From Pseudomonadales bacterium (GTDB taxonomy: Bacteria > Pseudomonadota > Gammaproteobacteria > Pseudomonadales > UBA5518), in assembly GCA_024234165.1 (NCBI GenBank), contig JACKOP010000001.1, positions 310,001-374,000 on the forward strand: a stretch of DNA of 64,000 bases, read 5' to 3'. The notes beneath the pieces are model-generated. The model did not search any database. It was not told the DNA's origin and saw only the letters and a program-made list of their open reading frames with translations. Both the position numbers and the translations under genes were made by a program. Positions within the stretch are counted from its first letter, which is position 1, and each line of letters opens with the position of its first letter. Below are positions 27,208 to 37,499 of the stretch, piece by piece.

Positions 27208-27636
27208 CTAGGCGACGCTGCGCACCTGCGCGACATCACGGATGCGTTGTACCATCGCGCGCAGCCCGTTGCCACGCGTCTGGCTGATATGGCGCAACAG
27301 GTCGAGCCGGGTGAAATAGCCCTCGATATCGAAGTTGAGGATTTCACGCGGAGTGCGCCGGTCGTAGACCGCGAGGATCAGCGCGATCAGTCCACGCACG
27401 ATCAGCGCGTCGCTGTCGGCCTCCAGAACGATGCGTCCGTCTTCTTCCTGCCAGTCGAGCCAGACCTGACTCTGGCAGCCGCGCACCAGCAGTTCGTCAC
27501 GCCGCCGCTCGACCGGCATCTCGGGCAACTCGCGCCCAAGGTCGATGATGTAGCGGTAGCGATCTTCCCAGTCGTCAAAGAAGCCGAGCGTCTCGACGAT
27601 CTCGTCGGCAGACGCTGCCGCACTGCTGGAACCCAT
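27208..27636 (-). CDS. sufE: Cysteine desulfuration protein SufE
   Basis: A 142-residue sulfur shuttle that accepts persulfide from SufS and passes it to the SufBCD scaffold. The acceptor cysteine is C54 in VRGCQSQVWL, the family signature. It is preceded by the usual FDDWEDRYRYIIDLGRELP block. It follows sufT after 30 bp. Length and motifs are ordinary. Its place at the 3' end of the suf genes, rather than next to sufS, is a common proteobacterial arrangement. Confidence 0.95.
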   Translation of the reverse strand: MGSSSAAASADEIVETLGFFDDWEDRYRYIIDLGRELPEMPVERRRDELLVRGCQSQVWLDWQEEDGRIVLEADSDALIVRGLIALILAVYDRRTPREILNFDIEGYFTRLDLLRHISQTRGNGLRAMVQRIRDVAQVRSVA

Positions 27637-27666
27637 GTTGTTGCTGTCCGTGCCGTAAGTCGGAGT

Positions 27667-28200
27667 TCAGTAAAACAGCCCCGTTGCGAGGCGAGCCTCA
27701 TCCGACATCATATCGCGCGTCCATGGCGGATCGAATACCAGATCGACCGTGATCTTGCGCACGTGCGGCACCTTCATGACACGGCTCTCGATGTCACCGA
27801 CCAGCACCGGCCCCATGCCGCAACCCGGTGCAGTCAGCGTCATGCGTATGTATACCTCGCGCGCGTCCTGATCGATGCCGACTTCATACACCAGACCGAG
27901 CGATACCACGTCGACCGGGATCTCCGGGTCATAGATCGTCTGCAGCACCTCGAATACCTGTTCGCGCGAGATCTGCCCATCAGCGGACGCCTCGAAGTCG
28001 AGATCGATTCCCTCGAGGCCAAGCGCATCCGCGTCGGTACCGTCGACCCGCGCCATATTGCCGTTGACCGTCACCGTGTAGCTGCCACCAAGCGCCTGGG
28101 TGAGCGTCACGAAAGTGTCCTTGGGGATCATGATCGGCGTGCCGACCGGAACCAGGCGTGCGGGACAATCGCGCTGTGTCACCACCATGCGTCGTTCCAT
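27667..28200 (-). CDS. sufT: Iron-sulfur assembly protein SufT (DUF59/MIP18-like)
   Basis: A 177-residue protein with a DUF59 (MIP18/PaaD) domain in the second half: EVLQTIYDPEIPVDVVSLGLVYEVGI and MTLTAPGCGMGPVLVGDIESRV, with the conserved cysteine in the APGC motif. SufT proteins help maturation of certain iron-sulfur enzymes. The N-terminal ~80 residues (with DTFVTLTQALGGSYTVTVNGNMARVDG) are typical of the SufT form. Its start codon overlaps the end of the sufA gene by one base, so it is part of the same operon. Confidence 0.92.
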   Translation of the reverse strand: MERRMVVTQRDCPARLVPVGTPIMIPKDTFVTLTQALGGSYTVTVNGNMARVDGTDADALGLEGIDLDFEASADGQISREQVFEVLQTIYDPEIPVDVVSLGLVYEVGIDQDAREVYIRMTLTAPGCGMGPVLVGDIESRVMKVPHVRKITVDLVFDPPWTRDMMSDEARLATGLFY

Positions 28201-28574
28201 CAGACCGCTGCCTCCCCGGAGACATTGAAGCTCTCGCCACAGCCGCAACGATCCTGTACGTTCGGGTTCAGGAACCGCACCGCGCTGTTGACCCCCTCAC
28301 GGGCGTAGTCGATCGTGGTGCCGCGCACGATCGGGAGCGCCGTGGGATCGACCCACAGCGCCACATCGGTCGCAACGGCGATCAGCACATCATCCGCTGG
28401 TGCTTCGTTCACCAGGTCGAGCACGTACTTGTAGCCGGTACAGCCGCTTTGCTTCACGCCGAGTCGCAGCCCCGCAGCTCCCTTCGCTGCGATCTGCTGG
28501 CGAAAATGGCGCAACGCCGTCTCGGTGATCCGTACCGGCATCGAGGGATCGAATTCTGCAACCGTGGCATTCAC
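28200..28574 (-). CDS. sufA: A-type iron-sulfur carrier (HesB/IscA/SufA family)
   Basis: A 124-residue protein that receives a cluster from SufBCD and delivers it to target proteins. The three cluster cysteines are C45 (KQSGCTGYKY), C110 and C112 (DRCGCGESF), the canonical C-x64-C-x-C pattern. The start is a GTG overlapping the sufS stop (GTGA); a start at MPVRITETA 11 codons later would keep all functional residues. The name sufA is given because of its place in the suf operon; by sequence alone IscA is equally possible. Confidence 0.9.
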   Translation of the reverse strand: MNATVAEFDPSMPVRITETALRHFRQQIAAKGAAGLRLGVKQSGCTGYKYVLDLVNEAPADDVLIAVATDVALWVDPTALPIVRGTTIDYAREGVNSAVRFLNPNVQDRCGCGESFNVSGEAAV

Positions 28575-29797
28575 AGGAAACTCCGCACCTTGTGCAGCGC
28601 CGCGAACAGGCTTTCGACCTCGGCGTGCGTGTTGTAGAGACTGAACGAGGCACGCACCGTGCCTGGTATTCCGAAACGGTTCATGACCGGTTGCGCGCAA
28701 TGATGGCCACTGCGCACGGCAATGCCCTGCTGATCGAGCAAGGTTCCCACGTCCTGGGGGTGCGCGCCCTCGAGCACGAAGCTGAGCACCGCCACCTTGT
28801 ACGGAGCACGACCGAGCAAACGAAAACCGGGGAAATCACCAGCAAGCTCGAGCGCGTGTGCGAGCAGCTCGTCTTCATGGCGTGCCGCCACCGGCCGATC
28901 GATTCCCTGCAGCCATGCGATCGCTGCTCCCATCCCGATCGCTCCTGCGATATGCGGCGTACCCGCCTCGAAGCGGTACGGGAGGCGTGCGTAGCTGGTG
29001 TGGTCGAAGTCGACGCTTTCGATCATCTCGCCGCCGCCCTGGTACGGCTGCATCGCTTCAAGCCACTCCCGCTTGCCATAGAGCACACCGATGCCGGTAG
29101 GTCCGAACATCTTGTGTCCGGAGAACGCGTAGAAATCGACATCGAGCGCCTGCACGTCGATCGACATGTGCCCGACTGCCTGCGCACCGTCGAGCAGTAC
29201 CGGCACGCCCACCGCGTGGGCCTCGGCGATGATGTCGGCAACCGGGTGGATGGTTCCCATCGCATTCGACACGTGTTCGAGCGCAACCAGGCGCACACGC
29301 GAATCGAGCAGTTCGCGCAATGCAACCAGATCGAGCTCTGCCCCGTCGGTGACCGGAATCGGTACCACACTGGCTCCTGCCGCTCGTGCCGCCAGTTGCC
29401 ACGGCACGATGTTCGAGTGATGCGCCATGCCTGAAACGAGAATGCGATCTCCGGCACGCAGGCGTTCACGCGCAAAACTGTGCGCCACCAGATTGATGCT
29501 CTCGGTCGTGCCTCGGGTCCAGATCAACTGCTCCCGCGCCGGTGCGTTGATGAAGCCAGCCACCGCATCACGCGCATCCTCGAACGCGCTGGTCGCACGA
29601 TCGCTCAGAGTATGCGCACCCCGGTGCACGTTCGAATTGATCGTGCGGTAGTAGTCTGCGACTGCATCGATCACGCAGGCCGGTTTCTGTGTCGTCGCCG
29701 CGTTGTCGAGATAGACCAGTGCCTTACCGTTCACCTCCTGGGCGAGCAGCGGGAATTCGGCTCGCACGCGCTCGACGTCGAACCCGGTCGCGCTCAT
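28571..29797 (-). CDS. sufS: Cysteine desulfurase SufS
   Basis: A 408-residue PLP enzyme that removes sulfur from L-cysteine as a persulfide for cluster building. The PLP lysine is K229 in YAFSGHKMFGPTG and the active cysteine is C367 in RSGHHCAQP. Both are in the group II desulfurase contexts, which favours SufS over IscS. The start overlaps the sufD stop by 4 bp and the end overlaps sufA by 4 bp. It is expected to work with SufE encoded three genes downstream. Confidence 0.96.
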   Translation of the reverse strand: MSATGFDVERVRAEFPLLAQEVNGKALVYLDNAATTQKPACVIDAVADYYRTINSNVHRGAHTLSDRATSAFEDARDAVAGFINAPAREQLIWTRGTTESINLVAHSFARERLRAGDRILVSGMAHHSNIVPWQLAARAAGASVVPIPVTDGAELDLVALRELLDSRVRLVALEHVSNAMGTIHPVADIIAEAHAVGVPVLLDGAQAVGHMSIDVQALDVDFYAFSGHKMFGPTGIGVLYGKREWLEAMQPYQGGGEMIESVDFDHTSYARLPYRFEAGTPHIAGAIGMGAAIAWLQGIDRPVAARHEDELLAHALELAGDFPGFRLLGRAPYKVAVLSFVLEGAHPQDVGTLLDQQGIAVRSGHHCAQPVMNRFGIPGTVRASFSLYNTHAEVESLFAALHKVRSFL

Positions 29798-31101
29798 GAC
29801 AGCGCACCACCGCCCGGGCGTCCGAGCCAGTCACGCACCACATCGCGCAGCGCAGCAGCAAGCGCGTCGTTGCCGACGCGTGATACCAGTTCGTTGACGA
29901 AACCGTAGCCGAGCAGCACCTCGGCTTCGCGCCGTCCGATCCCGCGCGTCAGCAGGTAGTAGAGGCTCTTCTCTTCGATCCGGCTCACCGTCGCACCGTG
30001 CGAGCAACGCACATCGTCGGCGTAGATTTCCAGCTCCGGCTTGGTATCGACCTCAGCCTCGTTGCTGAGCAGCAGGTTGCGGTTGCTGAGGTCGGCGTTG
30101 CTCTTCTGCGCCTGCGGATGAATATGGATACGGCCATTGAACACCGCGCGCGCGGCATCGTCGATGATGCCCCGATAGACCTGCGTGGTGTCCGCGTGCG
30201 CGACCTCATGCTCGATCGCGGTGTGCAGGTCGACGTGCTCGTGGTGCCGTGCCAGATAGATGCCGTCGAGCCGGCACGAAGCGCCCCGTCCCCGGTGGTG
30301 CAGACGCAGGTCGATGCGCTTCAGCGTACTCCCGAGCGCGAACAGCAAACCCTCGCAACGCGCATCGCGTGCAAGTTCCACATGCACGGCACCGATATGG
30401 ATCGCACGCTCGTCCTCGGCATGCAGGCGATAGTGTCCGATACGGGCGCCCTCGCCGACGCGCAGTTCGGTGAGCCCGGTCACCAGCGACTCTCCGGCAT
30501 CCGGCAGGTCGACGAACTGCTCGACCAGATCCACGTCCGCACCGCGTCCAAGCACCGCGAGCAGGCGCTGCGCGTGTGCAAATGGCTGCGGCTGCGGCGC
30601 TCCCACGTGCACCACGTGCACGGCACGCTTGGCACGCACACCGGCATCGAGGTGCAGCAGCACGCCATCGTCCAGCCAGCAACCGTTCAGCACAGCAAAC
30701 GGACTGTCGCCTTCGGCACTGAGACGCCCCAACGCCTGGTCGATCGTCGCCCGGTCGCCGGAATTCGCGCTGCGGAAGTTCACCACGCGCACGCCGGCCT
30801 GCGCCGTGATGCTGGACAGTGTCGGCTGGTAAACGCCATTCACGAACACGATCCGGTCGGCTTCGAGTGCCGGGATCAGCGCCGTGGCGTCGAGCTGCGG
30901 AACTGCTGCCGTGGCACGGCGCAGGTAGTCGCGCTCTCCAAGTGCATCGAGCGCGGTGTATTTCCACGCCTCGGTCTTGCGGGTCGGCCAGGGTGCGGTC
31001 ACCCAGGCCGAACGCGCTGTCTCACGCAGCGCCTCGATCCACGTGGGTGCCGACTCGCCCGCGTACAGACGTGCTGCAAGATTGCGATCGAATGCACCCA
31101 T
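29794..31101 (-). CDS. sufD: Scaffold protein SufD
   Basis: A 435-residue right-handed beta-helix protein that pairs with SufB on the SufC ATPases. Together they form the scaffold on which iron-sulfur clusters are assembled. SufD signatures are the HIHPQAQKSNADLSNRNLLLSNEAEVDTKPELEIYADDV block and the CSHGATV motif with its conserved cysteine and histidine. It starts next to the sufC stop and ends inside the sufS start. It is normal in length. Confidence 0.95.
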   Translation of the reverse strand: MGAFDRNLAARLYAGESAPTWIEALRETARSAWVTAPWPTRKTEAWKYTALDALGERDYLRRATAAVPQLDATALIPALEADRIVFVNGVYQPTLSSITAQAGVRVVNFRSANSGDRATIDQALGRLSAEGDSPFAVLNGCWLDDGVLLHLDAGVRAKRAVHVVHVGAPQPQPFAHAQRLLAVLGRGADVDLVEQFVDLPDAGESLVTGLTELRVGEGARIGHYRLHAEDERAIHIGAVHVELARDARCEGLLFALGSTLKRIDLRLHHRGRGASCRLDGIYLARHHEHVDLHTAIEHEVAHADTTQVYRGIIDDAARAVFNGRIHIHPQAQKSNADLSNRNLLLSNEAEVDTKPELEIYADDVRCSHGATVSRIEEKSLYYLLTRGIGRREAEVLLGYGFVNELVSRVGNDALAAALRDVVRDWLGRPGGGALS

Positions 31102-31851
31102 CTAGCCGGCCTCTTTGTCGATCCACGCGTAACCCTTTTCCTCGAGCTCGAGCGCGAGTTCACGCCCACCCGACCTGACGATGCGTCCTTGCGCAAGCAC
31201 GTGCACGAAATCCGGCACGATGTAATCGAGCAGGCGCTGGTAGTGGGTGACTATCACGAACGAGCGATCCGGCGCACGCAGGCTGTTCACTCCGGCAGCG
31301 ACCACCTGCAGTGCGTCGATATCCAGACCGGAATCGGTTTCGTCGAGGATCGCAAGCCGAGGCTCGAGCAGCATCATCTGCAGCACCTCGTTGCGCTTCT
31401 TTTCGCCTCCCGAGAATCCCTCGTTGACGCCACGCTTCAGGAAATCCGTCTTCAACCCGACCGCCTCGCACTTCTCGCGCGCCAGCCGCATGAATCGCAC
31501 CGCATCCAGCGCCTCGACGCCGCGATGAGCACGCACCGCGTCCACCGCGGCCTTCATGAACTCCATGTTGCTGACACCGGGGATTTCGACCGGATACTGG
31601 AACGCCAGGAACAAACCGGCACGCGCCCGCTCCTCGGTTGCCATCGCAAGCAGGTCGTGGCCATCGAACGCCACGCTGCCTGCCGTGACTTCGTAACCCT
31701 CGCGTCCCGACAGCACATAGCCGAGCGTGCTCTTGCCGGAGCCGTTCGGCCCCATGATCGCGTGCACCTCACCCGGCTTCACCTCCAGATCGATGCCACG
31801 CAGAATCGGCTTGTCGTCGATGCGTGCGTTCAGGTTGGAAATGCTCAACAT
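31102..31851 (-). CDS. sufC: Iron-sulfur assembly ATPase SufC
   Basis: A 249-residue ABC ATPase that drives conformational change in the SufB-SufD scaffold. Walker A is GPNGSGKST (34-42), the signature is FSGGEKKRNE, and Walker B is ILDETDSGLDIDAL, the SufC-specific form with DSGLD. It is soluble with no membrane partner, as expected. A gap of 52 bp separates it from sufB, the largest spacing within the sufB-sufS section. Confidence 0.97.
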   Translation of the reverse strand: MLSISNLNARIDDKPILRGIDLEVKPGEVHAIMGPNGSGKSTLGYVLSGREGYEVTAGSVAFDGHDLLAMATEERARAGLFLAFQYPVEIPGVSNMEFMKAAVDAVRAHRGVEALDAVRFMRLAREKCEAVGLKTDFLKRGVNEGFSGGEKKRNEVLQMMLLEPRLAILDETDSGLDIDALQVVAAGVNSLRAPDRSFVIVTHYQRLLDYIVPDFVHVLAQGRIVRSGGRELALELEEKGYAWIDKEAG

Positions 31852-31903
31852 GTTCAGATCCTGAAATTCCCCTGTGATCCGGGCCGCGACCCGGAAGTGC
31901 CTC

Positions 31904-33336
<1,433 letters not shown>

Positions 33337-33340
<4 letters not shown>

Positions 33341-33780
33341 GAAACCACCTCTCCGGTACCCGCGTCACCGTCGGCGCTCTGATGCCGGCGCAGCAGATCC
33401 GCAATCGTGATGCCGTGCAGGAACTCCTGCAGGTTTTCGCTCAACTCGCTCCACAGATGGTGCGTCAGGCAGGTATCGCCCTGCTGGCAGTCGGCCTTGC
33501 CGCCGCAGCGCGTGACGTCGAGACGTTCGTTCACCGCATCGATGATCCGCCCTATGCTGAGCTGATCCTGCGGTTGGGCCAATCGGTACCCGCCACCCGG
33601 GCCGCGTACACTGGCGACCAGCCCCTCGCGACGCAAACGTGCGAACAGCTGTTCCAGATACGACAGCGAGATGCCCTGGCGCTCGGCAATGTCGGCAAGC
33701 CGCATCGTACCGCTCTCCGCGTGCAGCGCGAGGTCGAGCACGGCCGTAACGGCATAACGACCACGGGTAGTGAGTTGCAC
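33337..33780 (-). CDS. iscR: Rrf2-family iron-sulfur regulator IscR
   Basis: A 147-residue winged-helix repressor/activator that senses cluster supply. It starts at GTG as (M)QLTTRGRYAVTAVLDLALH, the Rrf2 signature. The 2Fe-2S ligands C92, C98, C104 and H107 occupy the same residue numbers as in E. coli IscR, so redox sensing is expected to be intact. The frame is open upstream to 33849, but those codons cover the promoter. It lies first in the suf operon and probably represses it through the operator at 33829-33853. Confidence 0.95.
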
Positions 33781-33820
33781 CTTGATTCTGCCTCGTCGGG
33801 GGAGCAGTGAACGTGGCCGC

Positions 33821-33849
33821 AGTATCCAATACCCAACTACTAAGGTCAA
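33821..33849 (-). promoter_or_regulatory. Promoter of the iscR-suf operon
   Basis: Read on the minus strand, TTGACC (33844-33849) and GATACT (33821-33826) are spaced by 17 bp, a good sigma-70 pair about 40 bp before the iscR start codon. The -35 box lies inside the IscR site. Confidence 0.65.
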
Positions 33850-33853
33850 CTAT
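33829..33853 (-). promoter_or_regulatory. IscR type-1 binding site
   Basis: A 25-bp site that on the minus strand begins ATAGTTGACC and ends AGTTGGGTAT. It agrees with the published type-1 IscR consensus (ATASYYGAC at one end, AGTCRRSTAT at the other) at all but about four positions. It overlaps the -35 box, the same layout as the E. coli iscR promoter, and supports autorepression by cluster-bound IscR. It starts exactly at the end of the neighbouring TetR gene. Confidence 0.75.
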
Positions 33854-34591
33854 TTAATTGACTTGCGCGCTCGGGTATTTTGTCTGACTCAACGCCTCGA
33901 TGCCACCAACGACTCCGGCAAAAGCGGTTTCGAGGATCTCCTTTCTTTTCAGTGAGGGCAGCATGCTCTGCACCTCGTTCAACGCAATGCGTTGATCTTC
34001 CTGCAACGGCATGGCCGTCAGATCAGGGAGCGATTCGCGACGCAGGAATTCCGGCGCTGCCTGCAACATGCGCATCAGACTGACCGAAACCGACGTGACC
34101 AGGTGGCAGGCCGTCGCCAACGCACGACCACGCAGTCCCACGTCGTTACGCAGCAACAGCGCGACCGGAGCAGTCATGCGCACCCACTCCGGCGGCGACT
34201 TGCCGTTCAGCCCGATGATCCACGGCATGACCGGATAACGTTGCGCGTGCCGTGACAGTGCCCACAACCACGCCAGCAGCGTCTGCTGCCACCGCACGGC
34301 GGGCCTCGGTTGGCGAAATCGCCTGCACACCTCATCGGCCACCGCCGTCAACACTGCCTCGCGTCCATCGAAATACTTGTAGATCGCGGTCGTCGCAGTC
34401 CCCAGACGATCGCTCAGCATCTTCAGCGTGAACACCTCGACAGGAGTGTGCGCCAGGATTTCCAGCGCCGTACGCACGATCGCTTCGCGCGAAATGCGTG
34501 CCGGCCGGCCTGGTCTGCGCGCTTGCGCAGAGTCAGCGCGCGCTTTCGATCGCGGTACTGTTCGGCCCGGTCGAACCATCACGGCAGTCAT
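33854..34591 (-). CDS. TetR-family transcriptional regulator
   Basis: A 245-residue repressor. An Arg/Pro-rich N-terminal arm precedes the HTH (REAIVRTALEILAHTPVEVFTLKMLSDRLGTATTAIYKYFDGREAVLTAV). The C-terminal ligand domain is of no recognisable subfamily. It is transcribed away from the CxxCH protein at 34752 and separated from it by 160 bp that hold a promoter and a palindrome, so that gene pair is its likely target. The ligand is unknown. Confidence 0.9.
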   Translation of the reverse strand: MTAVMVRPGRTVPRSKARADSAQARRPGRPARISREAIVRTALEILAHTPVEVFTLKMLSDRLGTATTAIYKYFDGREAVLTAVADEVCRRFRQPRPAVRWQQTLLAWLWALSRHAQRYPVMPWIIGLNGKSPPEWVRMTAPVALLLRNDVGLRGRALATACHLVTSVSVSLMRMLQAAPEFLRRESLPDLTAMPLQEDQRIALNEVQSMLPSLKRKEILETAFAGVVGGIEALSQTKYPSAQVN

Positions 34592-34652
34592 ATGCTTGTT
34601 GTATCTGATACCAGCGTTCGGCGACGTGCATGGTAGCGCTGCGAGCGTAGCG

Positions 34653-34681
34653 TTGACAGCATTTCTGCGGCGCCTTAAGTT
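34653..34681 (+). promoter_or_regulatory. Promoter for the CxxCH-protein operon
   Basis: TTGACA (34653-34658), 17 bp and TAAGTT (34676-34681) form a sigma-70 type promoter pointing at the gene starting at 34752. The -35 is perfect, the -10 weak, which suits a regulated promoter. Confidence 0.6.
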
Positions 34682-34688
34682 AAGCGCC
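34669..34688. promoter_or_regulatory. Imperfect palindrome over the -10 box, candidate TetR operator
   Basis: GGCGCCTTAAGTTAAGCGCC is a near-palindrome centred on TTAA-TTAA and covering the -10 box. Binding there would block the promoter. Given the adjacent divergent TetR gene, this is the best operator candidate; binding itself is inferred. Confidence 0.45.
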
Positions 34689-34751
34689 TAACTAATTACG
34701 AACATCGCGTCGCGCTCGCCGACGTGAAGGCCCTGTGCCAGGGAGGATTCA

Positions 34752-36881
34752 GTGCTGCTTGTCAGATCCGCGCTGCTGGGATTTGCCGTTCTGTTTGCCG
34801 CTACCGGCTGGACCGCAACACCCCGCGATGTCGCCATCGACAGCGACGATATCGGTGGAGTGGTTCGTGGCCCCACGGGGCCGGAGGCAGGCGTCTGGGT
34901 GATTGCCGAAACCACCGATCTGCCGACACGCATGACGCGGATCGTGGTCACCGACGACGAAGGGCGCTACCTCGTCCCGGACCTGCCTTCCGCCAGCTAC
35001 CGCTTGTGGGTGCGTGGTTACGGCCTCGTGGACTCCGAACCGCTGGTGAGTCACCCGGGCACGCATCACGAGCTGCAAGCTGTACCGGCACCCGGTCCAC
35101 ACGAAGCGGCACAGTATTTTCCCGCCAACTACTGGCTTTCGCTGTTTCAATCGCCGAAGGAAGACGAATTTCCCGGCACTGGCGAGAGTGGCAACGGCAT
35201 TGCCGAAGCGATGCCCAACCAGCAGCACTGGATCCACGTGCTTACCGAACGTTGCCGGCTCTGCCATCAGCTCGGAACGCAGGCAACACGCGAACTCCCC
35301 GCCTCGCTCGGCAGCTTTGCGAACTCGCAGGAAGCCTGGCGACACCGCCTGACACTCGGCGTGCTGGGCGGGTGGATGACTGCCGAGGCGAGCCGTATGG
35401 GCCCGCGCGCGATCACCGAGCTCGCCGCGTGGAGCGACCGTATTGCCAACGGAGCCCTGCCGCCGACACCGCCGCGCCCGAGCGGCGTCGAACGCAATCT
35501 GGTGCTCACGTTGTGGGACTGGGGCGCAGGCGCCATGACGCACGACGTGAGCAGCACCGCACGCTTCCACCCGCAGGTAAACGCCAACGGCCGCGTGTAC
35601 GGGGTGTCGGAACGCAAATGCTGCGCCGGTGACATCTCGGACAAGATGGTGTGGTTCGATCCGGCAGACAATACGGTCGGCGAAATGATGGTGCCCACCC
35701 GTGATCTCGACATCCAGCCGAGTCCGCACAACCCGATGCTCGACAGCAAGGGCCGCGTGTGGATGACGGCTGCGTTCCGCCAGCCCGCGAAGAACCCCGG
35801 CTTCTGCACCGATCCTGCAAATCCCTACGCAAAGCTGTTCCCGCTTCCGTATCCGGCCGGAACACCGCGTCAACTCGTGATGTACGATCCGGCAACCGGT
35901 GGCATGAAGACGATCGAAACCTGCTCCGGCACTCACCACCTGCAGTTCGACAAGGACGACACGCTGTACCTGACCGGCGACATCAAGGTCGCGGCGTGGC
36001 TGGACACGCGCCTCTACGATCGTACCGGCGACGTCGCTGCCGCCACCGGGTGGTGTCCGCTGATACTCGACACCAACGACAACGGACGCATGGACAACTG
36101 GGCGGAACCGGATTACGGCAAACCGTATTCCGGCCCGCAGAAGCCTGCCGATCCGTCGCAGGACCAGCGTATCTCCGGATTCCTCTACGGCCTGGGCGTG
36201 GACCAGACAGACGCCAGCGTGTGGTACGCGCTGCAGAGCTACGGAGCCGACGAGCAGGCACCCATTCCGAGCGGAATCGTGCGCATGGAGCGTGGCAATG
36301 ACCCGCCACGAAGCTGCCGGGTCGAGTACTACGAGGCGCCCGTCGTCGATGGCAAGGCGCTCGCGTTCAGCCCACGCGGTGTCGAGGTGGACAGCGAAGG
36401 CGTGGCGTGGGTCGGTTTTGCCACGAAGATAGGACGTTTCGATCGCCGCCAGTGCAAGACGCTGCGCGGTGCGACCGCGACGGGACAGCACTGCCCCGAG
36501 GGATGGACCTTCTACGACGCACCCGGGCCGAAGATTGCGAATACCGACGTGAGCGCAGACCATCACTACCTGTCGTGGGTCGATCAATACGACACGCTCG
36601 GCCTGGGCAAGGACGTACCGATCATCCCGGGCACGAACTCGGATTCACTGCTTGCGGTGGACCCGCACAGCGGGAAGATCACGGTGTTGCGCGTACCGTA
36701 CCCGATGGGCTTCTATTCACGTGGCCTGGACGGTCGCATCGACGACCCCGAGGCAGGCTGGAAAGGCCGTGCCGTGTGGTCGAACTACGCGTCCGTTCCG
36801 CAGAAGCACACCGAGGGCGGGCTTGCTGCGCAATCGAAGGTAGTCAAGTTCCAGATCCGACCGCATCCGCTGGCGAAGTGA
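34752..36881 (+). CDS. Secreted CxxCH protein with carboxypeptidase-regulatory-like and beta-propeller-like regions
   Basis: A 709-residue exported protein. It has an N-terminal signal peptide (LLGFAVLFAATGWTA) and a carboxypeptidase-regulatory-like beta domain at about 33-110 (TDDEGRYLVPDLPSASYRLWVRGYG). The heme-type motif CRLCH is at 168-172. A long C-terminal region with streptogramin-lyase/SMP-30-like propeller repeats (SKGRVWMTAAF, VDSEGVAWVGF) follows. The GTG start follows GGGAGG. One covalent heme, if attached, would make it a periplasmic cytochrome-like redox protein or enzyme. The membrane protein gene follows after 8 bp. I recognise the architecture but not a characterised function. 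Confidence 0.75.
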   Translation: MLLVRSALLGFAVLFAATGWTATPRDVAIDSDDIGGVVRGPTGPEAGVWVIAETTDLPTRMTRIVVTDDEGRYLVPDLPSASYRLWVRGYGLVDSEPLVSHPGTHHELQAVPAPGPHEAAQYFPANYWLSLFQSPKEDEFPGTGESGNGIAEAMPNQQHWIHVLTERCRLCHQLGTQATRELPASLGSFANSQEAWRHRLTLGVLGGWMTAEASRMGPRAITELAAWSDRIANGALPPTPPRPSGVERNLVLTLWDWGAGAMTHDVSSTARFHPQVNANGRVYGVSERKCCAGDISDKMVWFDPADNTVGEMMVPTRDLDIQPSPHNPMLDSKGRVWMTAAFRQPAKNPGFCTDPANPYAKLFPLPYPAGTPRQLVMYDPATGGMKTIETCSGTHHLQFDKDDTLYLTGDIKVAAWLDTRLYDRTGDVAAATGWCPLILDTNDNGRMDNWAEPDYGKPYSGPQKPADPSQDQRISGFLYGLGVDQTDASVWYALQSYGADEQAPIPSGIVRMERGNDPPRSCRVEYYEAPVVDGKALAFSPRGVEVDSEGVAWVGFATKIGRFDRRQCKTLRGATATGQHCPEGWTFYDAPGPKIANTDVSADHHYLSWVDQYDTLGLGKDVPIIPGTNSDSLLAVDPHSGKITVLRVPYPMGFYSRGLDGRIDDPEAGWKGRAVWSNYASVPQKHTEGGLAAQSKVVKFQIRPHPLAK

Positions 36882-36889
36882 GTGGCACC

Positions 36890-37495
36890 ATGAGCGAATC
36901 CGATCGAGGTCTGAGTCCAGCGAGGCGCACGCTGCTGATCGTGCTGGCGGCCACTTTCGTTTACGCCTCGGTTCGGTACAACGTGTTTGGCGGCGTTCCC
37001 TGGTCGCAGTTGCCGTTGTACGTAAGCAACAAGGCAATCAGCTGGACAGCAATCACTCTGCTCGCACTCGCGTACCTGAGCCGCAGCAAGCAGCTTGCGA
37101 GCGAATGCGGGGTACTCGGTCTGCTGCTCGCCATTGCCCACATCTTGATGACGCCGCCGATCCAGAATCCTGCCTACTACAGCAAGTTCTACGCAGGCCA
37201 ACACCTCACGGTGACAATCGAGGCTTCGCTGCTGGCCGGGGTCATTGCAGTGATCGTACTCGTCTTCCCGGGTGTGGCGAGCATTCCGGGAGTCCGTGCA
37301 AGCATCGGCGAAGAGCGCTGGCTGCGCTGGCTGCGTGCGGGTTACTGGGCACTCGCACTGACTGCCCTGCACTGCGCACTGCAAGGCTGGAGCGGCTGGT
37401 TCACTCCGGCCAAATGGCCTGGCCACATGCCTCCGATCACGTTGATCGCGACACTGACTGCGCTCGCGCCCATCGTGGCAAAACTGCGACGCTGA
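36890..37495 (+). CDS. Multi-pass membrane protein, ferric-reductase-like
   Basis: A 201-residue protein with about six hydrophobic segments: LLIVLAATFVYASV, AISWTAITLLALAYL, CGVLGLLLAIAHILM, LLAGVIAVIVLVF, WALALTALHCAL and ITLIATLTALAPIV. Histidines fall within helices (AIAHILM, LTALHCAL), as in ferric-reductase-like/YedZ heme domains. It starts 8 bp after the CxxCH protein and probably forms a membrane electron-transfer partner with it. The family link is suggestive only. Confidence 0.7.
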   Translation: MSESDRGLSPARRTLLIVLAATFVYASVRYNVFGGVPWSQLPLYVSNKAISWTAITLLALAYLSRSKQLASECGVLGLLLAIAHILMTPPIQNPAYYSKFYAGQHLTVTIEASLLAGVIAVIVLVFPGVASIPGVRASIGEERWLRWLRAGYWALALTALHCALQGWSGWFTPAKWPGHMPPITLIATLTALAPIVAKLRR

Positions 37496-37499
37496 GCGG

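Noticed and set aside
33854..34122. suf promoter placed inside the TetR gene
   Set aside because: A well-spaced promoter with an IscR site lies right after the TetR stop, so an internal promoter is not needed.
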